In this document: one piece after another, positions 33,241 to 37,329 of the stretch
How positions within the stretch are numbered: position 1 is the first letter of the stretch
Layout of the letters: every line of letters begins with the position of its first letter
Source of the DNA: Desulfobulbaceae bacterium
Lineage (GTDB): Bacteria > Desulfobacterota > Desulfobulbia > Desulfobulbales > Desulfocapsaceae
Assembly: GCA_031287565.1 (NCBI GenBank)
Contig: JAITSS010000034.1
Span: 1 to 37,329, forward strand
Length of the DNA: 37,329 bases
Reading direction: 5' to 3'
Position numbers and translations under genes: made by a program
Notes under the pieces: model-generated
Told to the model about the DNA's origin: nothing
Database searches by the model: none
What the model saw: only the letters and a program-made list of their open reading frames with translations

Positions 33241-34572
33241 TCAGTCAATGAAAAATTTCAGTTTGTCGCGGCGACTGGAATGGCGCAGGCGGTTCAGTGC
33301 CTTTTTTTCAATCTGGCGGATACGCTCACGAGAAACATTGAAGCGCTTGCCAATTTCTTCCAGCGTGTACTCGGCTTTTTCGCCGATACCGAAACGCAGG
33401 CGGATGATTTTCTCTTCACGTTCACTGAGCGTCGATAAAATCTCAGTCACGCGACCAGCCAATTCGCGGGTCTGCACCGCTTCGTAGGGCGATTGCGATT
33501 CCTGATTTTCCAGAAAATCGCCCAAAGTCGAATCGTCGTCGCCAACCGGGGTTTCAAGAGAAATCGGCTCGCGCGAGGCTTCGAGAATCGACAGGATTTT
33601 ATCCATCGACAAATCGGTGTGCTGGGAAATTTCCAAAGGCGTCGGTTCACGCCCCAAATCTTTGAACAGCGAATAAAACGATTTGAAAAATTGGCTGCGC
33701 AATTCGAGAAAATGCACCGGCAAACGGATGGTGCGGGTTTTATCAAGAATGGCTCGCGTGATCGCCTGACGAATCCACCAACTGGCGTAGGTCGAAAACT
33801 TGTTCCCTTTGGTATAGTCAAAGCGGAAAACCGCCCGCATCAGACCAAGGTTGCCCTCCTGAATCAGGTCAGCCAAAGTCAATCCCTGGTGCATATAGCG
33901 TTTAGCGATGGAGACAACCAGGCGCAGATTGGCGCGGATCATCGTGTCCTTCGCCGTTTCGATGGAGCGGCTGTAGGCTTCGATTTTGGCGTGCAACTCG
34001 AACAACTCGCGCACATCGGTATGCTTTTTGGCGATGGCGCCGACGCTCTGGTGCATGTAGTTGAGCTGCGTCTTCTTGGGTTTTAAGGTCGGATCGCGTT
34101 TTTCCCAGGCGTTGAGCCGGTCGCGCAGGGCCTGCATTTCGCGCACGGCGGTGGTATTTTCGCGAATCGCGGTCACGATCGACTCAAAACCCTGACGAAT
34201 TGTCTTGCTGTACTTGGCCTCTTCCTCCGGAGTCAACAAGTCGAAACGGCCCATTTCCCGCAGGTAGGTGGTGGTGGTCTCCTCGGCGTCGTGGTTGTCG
34301 TCGTCGCTGGTGGAAACCAAGGCGTCGTCTTTGATGTCGTCGTCGCCCGATTCGGCTTTCTTTTCCCAGATTTCCCCGGAAATAGTACGCTTTTCGCCGG
34401 TCTCATCAATCGTCACCAGCGAGATGTTGTTGTCATCAAGAAAATCGTAGATATTCTCAATGACGGAAGGATCCTTAACATCCTCCGGAAGCAGGTCGTT
34501 CAGGTCGTTATAGCTAATGCAACCTTCCGTTTTGCTGGCCTGAAGCAAAGTCTCCTTGATTTCTGAAAGCAC
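33241..34572 (-). CDS. rpoD: RNA polymerase primary sigma factor
   Basis: Sigma-70 family factor directing general transcription. From the GTG at 34572 (AAGAGGAA just upstream) it has 443 residues. Region 1.1-like N-terminus (SEIKETLLQASKTEGCISYNDLNDLLP), an acidic linker, region 1.2, region 2 (RANLRLVVSIAKRYMHQGLTLADLIQEGN, then FSTYASWWIRQAITRAILDK), region 3 (TRTIRLPVHF, LGREPTPLEIS, EPISLETPVGDDDSTLGDF) and region 4 with the helix-turn-helix (TLEEIGKRFNVSRERIRQIE) are all visible. It is compact compared with the 570-620 residue RpoD of many proteobacteria because the non-conserved insert between 1.2 and 2.1 is short. A longer frame to 34884 has no conserved residues and overlaps malQ. Confidence 0.94.
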   Translation of the reverse strand: MLSEIKETLLQASKTEGCISYNDLNDLLPEDVKDPSVIENIYDFLDDNNISLVTIDETGEKRTISGEIWEKKAESGDDDIKDDALVSTSDDDNHDAEETTTTYLREMGRFDLLTPEEEAKYSKTIRQGFESIVTAIRENTTAVREMQALRDRLNAWEKRDPTLKPKKTQLNYMHQSVGAIAKKHTDVRELFELHAKIEAYSRSIETAKDTMIRANLRLVVSIAKRYMHQGLTLADLIQEGNLGLMRAVFRFDYTKGNKFSTYASWWIRQAITRAILDKTRTIRLPVHFLELRSQFFKSFYSLFKDLGREPTPLEISQHTDLSMDKILSILEASREPISLETPVGDDDSTLGDFLENQESQSPYEAVQTRELAGRVTEILSTLSEREEKIIRLRFGIGEKAEYTLEEIGKRFNVSRERIRQIEKKALNRLRHSSRRDKLKFFID

Positions 34573-34736
34573 AGGCGTTCCTCTTGGTGATGCAAAATTT
34601 CCGGATGGACGAACTTGGCGTCGCGGACTGTTCCGGCCGTTCTTATTGGCCGACGCGCGTCGAACCGTCACAAATTGGACGGCGTGAAACGGCGGCCATC
34701 CAGCGGACAGCCTCACCGTGCGGGTTTGAAAGAAGC

Positions 34737-34765
34737 GTGATGTTGCCCCCCGGCAAACGTATAAT
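34737..34765 (+). promoter_or_regulatory. Candidate malQ promoter
   Basis: A perfect TATAAT at 34760-34765 lies 17 bases after a poor -35 (GTGATG, 34737-34742). A transcript would start near 34772 with a leader of about 64 bases. The divergent rpoD promoter should lie in the same 263-base gap (34573-34835) but I cannot place it convincingly. Confidence 0.4.
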
Positions 34766-34835
34766 GTAAACCGCTTATGATATTTTCGGACACCAACGTT
34801 GTCAAGTCGAACACCAATGAAAACGAGGCCGCCCC

Positions 34836-36434
34836 ATGCCGACAACAGCCACAACCGCCGCCGCGACGGCGCAATCCGATACAAGACGCCAGGCCGGGAT
34901 TCTCGCCCACATCACGTCTCTGCCCTCACCCTTCGGTATCGGCGATATTGGCGCGGCGTCGCGCTGTTTTCTCGATTTTCTGCGCCGTTCCGGGCAAAGC
35001 TGCTGGCAATTTCTGCCGATTGGGCCGACCGCGCCGTTTTCCGACAACTCGCCTTACATGGGCCTCTCGGCCTTCGCCGGCTCGCCGCTCCTGATTTCGC
35101 CGGACATCCTGCATGAAGAAGGAAGAATCAGCCGTGACACGGTAAACAACCACCCGGCTTTTTCCCCGTATCTGGTTGATTACCAAGCGGTCGCCGCCTG
35201 GAAAAATCGGATTCTCACCGAAGCCTTCGCGAAATTTCGCCCGGAACAGGAGGCGGCCTATGCGGATTTTGTCTCGGAAAGCCCCTGGCTGGACGATTAC
35301 GCCCTGTTCATGGCCTTAAAGGACCAATTTCCCAGCCAGGGATGGTTTGACTGGCCGCAACCCTTGGCGACGCGCAACGCAAGCGCCTTGCGGGAAGCGC
35401 GGGAACAATATCGGCCTCGCATCGAACGCTACTCTTTTGAACAGTACCTGTTCGCCCGCCAGTGGCGCGAACTGCGCGACCGGGCGCGGGAATGCGGCAT
35501 TGTTCTGATTGGCGACATTCCCATCTATGTCGGTCTCGACAGCGCCGATGTCTGGGCGAATCAGGAAATTTTCACGCTACGGCCCAATGCGCTGCGGCCC
35601 AGCCATGTCGCCGGAGTGCCGCCGGATTATTTTTCTGAAACCGGACAACGCTGGGGCAATCCACTCTATCGCTGGCACAGCCGCAACGCCGACAGGCGCG
35701 AGCGACTTCTCGCCTGGTGGCAAGAGCGCATCGCCATCAACAGCCAGCGGGCTGATCTCAACCGCATCGACCACTTCCGAGGTTTCGCCTCCTACTGGTC
35801 AATCCCGGCGGAACAGAAAACCGCCGAGCGCGGCTCCTGGATAAAGGGACCGGGCAAAGCCTTCTTTCTTGAAATGCGCGCCCGTCTGGGCGAGCTACGG
35901 TTCATCGCCGAAGACCTGGGCATCATCACCGACGACGTGCTGGCGCTGCGCGACGAGTTGGGTTTTCCTGGCATGAAAGTGTTGCAATTCGCCTTCGACG
36001 GCCAGCCGGACAATCCATTCCTGCCCTGGAATTTCGCGGACAGCGATTGCCTGGTGTACACCGGCACCCACGATAACAACACCACAGTTGGCTGGTATTT
36101 TGACCAAAGCCTGGACGATGAAACCCGCCGCCGCGTCCGGGCCAGTGTCGGACGCGATTTGTATGATCAGAACGGTATTCACCGAGATATGCTCTACCTG
36201 GCCTATGCGTCCATCGCTCAATTGGCCGTCGCGCCACTTCAGGATGTCCTGGGTTTTGGCGGCGACTGCCGCATGAACACCCCCGGCGTCGCCCAAGGGA
36301 ACTGGCGCTGGCGCTGCGCCACAGAATTTCTCAATCAGGATGTGGCCGATTCCCTCGCCGCGATGGCCAGCCGCTTCAACAGGGCGAATCAGGCCAACCA
36401 GAGCGCCAGCGGAGAAAACATCACCGCCGCTTGA
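34836..36434 (+). CDS. malQ: 4-alpha-glucanotransferase (amylomaltase, GH77)
   Basis: Transfers alpha-1,4-glucan segments in maltodextrin or glycogen metabolism in the cytoplasm. The 532-residue protein is a bacterial-type GH77 enzyme of the shorter class. Visible are the opening AGILAHITSLPSPFGIGDIG, WQFLPIGPT, IGDIPIYVGLDSADVWAN, the nucleophile D312 (RIDHFRGF), the acid/base E359 (FIAEDLG), the third aspartate D413 (GTHDNNT), and VAPLQDVLGFGGDCRMNTPG. GAGG lies about 7 bases before the ATG. The final codon and stop overlap the -35 of the tRNA-Glu promoter. No other glycogen gene is adjacent. Confidence 0.96.
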   Translation: MPTTATTAAATAQSDTRRQAGILAHITSLPSPFGIGDIGAASRCFLDFLRRSGQSCWQFLPIGPTAPFSDNSPYMGLSAFAGSPLLISPDILHEEGRISRDTVNNHPAFSPYLVDYQAVAAWKNRILTEAFAKFRPEQEAAYADFVSESPWLDDYALFMALKDQFPSQGWFDWPQPLATRNASALREAREQYRPRIERYSFEQYLFARQWRELRDRARECGIVLIGDIPIYVGLDSADVWANQEIFTLRPNALRPSHVAGVPPDYFSETGQRWGNPLYRWHSRNADRRERLLAWWQERIAINSQRADLNRIDHFRGFASYWSIPAEQKTAERGSWIKGPGKAFFLEMRARLGELRFIAEDLGIITDDVLALRDELGFPGMKVLQFAFDGQPDNPFLPWNFADSDCLVYTGTHDNNTTVGWYFDQSLDDETRRRVRASVGRDLYDQNGIHRDMLYLAYASIAQLAVAPLQDVLGFGGDCRMNTPGVAQGNWRWRCATEFLNQDVADSLAAMASRFNRANQANQSASGENITAA

Positions 36435-36459
36435 CAAGCCGCCCGCAGCCATGTATATG
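36431..36459 (+). promoter_or_regulatory. tRNA-Glu promoter
   Basis: A perfect TTGACA (36431-36436), a 17-base spacer and TATATG (36454-36459) give a strong sigma-70 promoter. Transcription would start near 36466, nine bases before the tRNA. The -35 contains the malQ stop codon. Confidence 0.75.
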
Positions 36460-36474
36460 GAGCCACCGTTTTGT

Positions 36475-36550
36475 GGCCCTATCGTCTAGCGGCCTAGGAC
36501 ATCGGCCTCTCACGCCGGTAACACGGGTTCGAGTCCCGTTGGGGTCACCA
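36475..36550 (+). tRNA. tRNA-Glu (anticodon CUC)
   Basis: 76-base cloverleaf including an encoded CCA. Acceptor stem GGCCCTA with TGGGGTC (two G-U pairs), D arm GTCT/GGAC, anticodon stem TCGGC/GCCGG (one T-G pair) with loop CTCTCAC holding anticodon CTC, T arm ACGGG/CCCGT with TTCGAGT. It resembles E. coli tRNA-Glu closely in layout. It has its own promoter and terminator, and mobile-element remnants begin soon after, consistent with a tRNA-adjacent insertion hotspot, though no repeated attachment sequence is seen in the window. Confidence 0.96.
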
Positions 36551-36589
36551 CAAAATGTAACGGCGATGTAAATTATTGAATATATTTCA

Positions 36590-36635
36590 AAAGCCCCCTT
36601 GGACTATTTGTTCCGAGGGGGCTTTCTTCGTTTTT
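36590..36635 (+). terminator. Intrinsic terminator after tRNA-Glu
   Basis: Ten-bp stem AAAGCCCCCT (36590-36599) with AGGGGGCTTT (36616-36625), a 16-base loop, followed by a T-rich run (CTTCGTTTTT to 36635). From here to 36762 I see no gene. Confidence 0.88.
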
Positions 36636-36762
36636 GCTTCCGGCTGGCGGCCATACCAGGGCATTGGAAACAATACACCTTGCGGCTCATAAGTGTGGCA
36701 CTCCCTATTTTAGACCAATCCCCGGGTGTTTGAAGCTATGTCGCGCCGGTTCCCGGTGCCGC

Positions 36763-36799
36763 GTTTCGCGGGCGGCCCATACAAAGCCGCCCGCGAAAC
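36763..36799. repeat. 14-bp perfect hairpin
   Basis: GTTTCGCGGGCGGC (36763-36776) and its exact complement (36786-36799) flank a nine-base loop. There is no T tract. The right arm ends at the first base of the downstream inverted-repeat element, so the two structures abut. It is GC-rich in an otherwise AT-rich stretch and may be a chromosomal terminator relic or an insertion target. Confidence 0.7.
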
Positions 36800-36902
36800 T
36801 ATAGTAAACGGCATAAATAATCGTGCTTGAAATATATTTGATGGTATTGCTCCACCAATTAAATCTCGAAAGTGGCACAATTCATAATGTCGTTTACTAT
36901 AG
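36799..36902. mobile_element. 104-bp MITE-like element
   Basis: Terminal inverted repeats of 28 bp (36799-36826 and 36875-36902) match at 23 positions, the outer 12 (CTATAGTAAACG) perfectly. The interior is AT-rich and non-coding. Counting from the inner TAG, each end is flanked by TA, which fits a TA target duplication as for IS630/Tc1-type elements. This is inference from one copy. A partial further copy of the end motif, CTATAGTAA, is at 37149-37157. Confidence 0.55.
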
Positions 36903-36903
36903 C

Positions 36904-37148
36904 TTATGCCGCTCGTTTTATCTTCCCAAAGTATATCTAATCAGGGGTAATGCCATTTAATGACTGATGTGGTCGGTCATTATTATACCGCTTGATAAAA
37001 GCCTCCAGCCCTTTTTCCAGCTCTACATGATTATTATATGACTTCAAATAGATGTCCTCGTATTTGATCGTCCGCCAAAAGCGTTCAATGACCACATTAT
37101 CCACCCAGCGGCCACGCCCGTCCATACTCTGACGGATATTCACATTCG
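36904..37148 (-). pseudogene. IS3-type transposase (OrfB) C-terminal fragment, broken
   Basis: The minus-strand frame encodes the last part of an rve-domain transposase: IRQSMDGRGRWVDNVVIERF, WRTIKYEDIYLKSY, and FIKRYNNDRPHQSLNGITPD. The catalytic glutamate region (NVVIERFWR) is present but the upstream DDE aspartates are missing. The fragment begins abruptly at a CTATAG (37149-37154). At 36939-36937 an in-frame TAG interrupts the conserved ...TPD-E-IYFG context (GAG to TAG). The same frame then continues IYFGKIKRAA to a TAA at 36906-36904. It is a dead remnant, bracketed on both sides by CTATAG motifs. Confidence 0.85.
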
Positions 37149-37179
37149 CTATAGTAATAACTACTCTCAACAGGCCAGA

Positions 37180-37329
37180 TTATGGAGAACTTTTCCGGGT
37201 GTTTTCCTGAATGTCAAGTTCCGCCTGTTTATAGACCTGTTTAACAAACAGATCAGGCTGTTGCGCGTACCATGATTTGAGTGCATCGATGGGGGATTGG
37301 TAGCCGATGGCCCGTTGCGGGATGAAGTG
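37180..37329 (-). pseudogene. C-terminus of an integrase-core transposase (IS481-like), cut by window edge
   Basis: Minus-strand frame open to the window edge, ending in TAA at 37182-37180. The visible 49 residues (HFIPQRAIGYQSPIDALKSW, FVKQVYKQAELD) match the end of an rve-type transposase of the IS481-like group, in which a QRAxGYxSPxxALKxW segment is common. I cannot tell whether the full gene is intact outside the window. It is a different element from the IS3-type fragment just downstream. It may be a complete CDS and is listed as a pseudogene only because just the tail is seen. Confidence 0.6.

Noticed and set aside
34573..34884. N-terminal extension of RpoD by 104 residues
   Set aside because: No conserved residues, overlaps malQ and its promoter; GTG 34572 has a good ribosome-binding site.
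1..37329. CRISPR array, prophage or toxin-antitoxin system
   Set aside because: No regularly spaced repeats, phage structural genes or recognisable toxin pair seen; mobile material is limited to the last 600 bases.

Overview
The window is a 37 kb piece of a GC-rich (roughly 55-60% by eye) Gram-negative bacterial chromosome, probably a strictly or mostly anaerobic member of the former Deltaproteobacteria (Desulfobacterota and relatives). The reasons are a Fur-controlled class II desulfoferrodoxin, a CoA-disulfide-reductase/rhodanese fusion, a TusA/DsrE sulfur-relay cluster, a carboxynorspermidine (alternative spermidine) dehydrogenase, a meso-DAP-type MurE and a PASTA-bearing FtsI-like protein. 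The assignment is inference. No 16S gene or lineage marker is present.

Layout. (1) Positions 1-3860, plus strand: a possible small gene, carboxynorspermidine dehydrogenase, a DUF6165 protein overlapping a family 9 glycosyltransferase, and panB, closed by a GC-rich hairpin. (2) Positions 4080-20838: a dcw (division and cell wall) operon headed by a textbook MraZ operator: mraZ-rsmH-ftsL-ftsI-murEF-mraY-murD-murG-murC-murB-ftsQ-ftsA-ftsZ. Most genes overlap or abut. (3) Positions 20842-26350: a radical SAM protein and a histidine kinase translationally coupled to the end of the dcw operon, then CoADR-rhodanese and Fur-boxed desulfoferrodoxin. (4) Positions 26449-28599: queD-queE-serine hydrolase. 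(5) Minus strand, 28617-29723: tusA, two DsrE-like genes and an unlisted 57-residue ORF. (6) Minus strand, 30000-34572: rpoD (own terminator), then ubiX-ubiA-DUF3108-purC. (7) Plus strand: malQ and tRNA-Glu(CUC). (8) From 36640 on: lower-GC mobile-element debris (a MITE-like inverted-repeat unit, an IS3-type transposase fragment with an in-frame TAG, and the tail of another rve-type transposase running off the edge).

The most interesting part is the divisome. The cluster makes the whole cytoplasmic meso-DAP precursor pathway except Ddl, with MurE and MurF fused, and has FtsQ, FtsL, FtsA and FtsZ. The protein in the ftsI slot, however, has lost all three transpeptidase motifs (SxxK reads AxxR, KTG reads RVS, SxN is not recognisable) while keeping its membrane anchor, pedestal-type N-terminal domain and a C-terminal PASTA domain. 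ftsW, which encodes its partner glycosyltransferase, is missing from its normal place between murD and murG, where the two genes now overlap by four bases. FtsZ has substitutions in the nucleotide-binding G-loop and the T7 loop, and FtsL, FtsI and FtsQ all carry arginine-rich cytoplasmic tails. Together this suggests a lineage whose septal peptidoglycan synthase has been rewired: FtsI kept as a non-catalytic scaffold, with transpeptidation and polymerisation supplied from elsewhere or altered.
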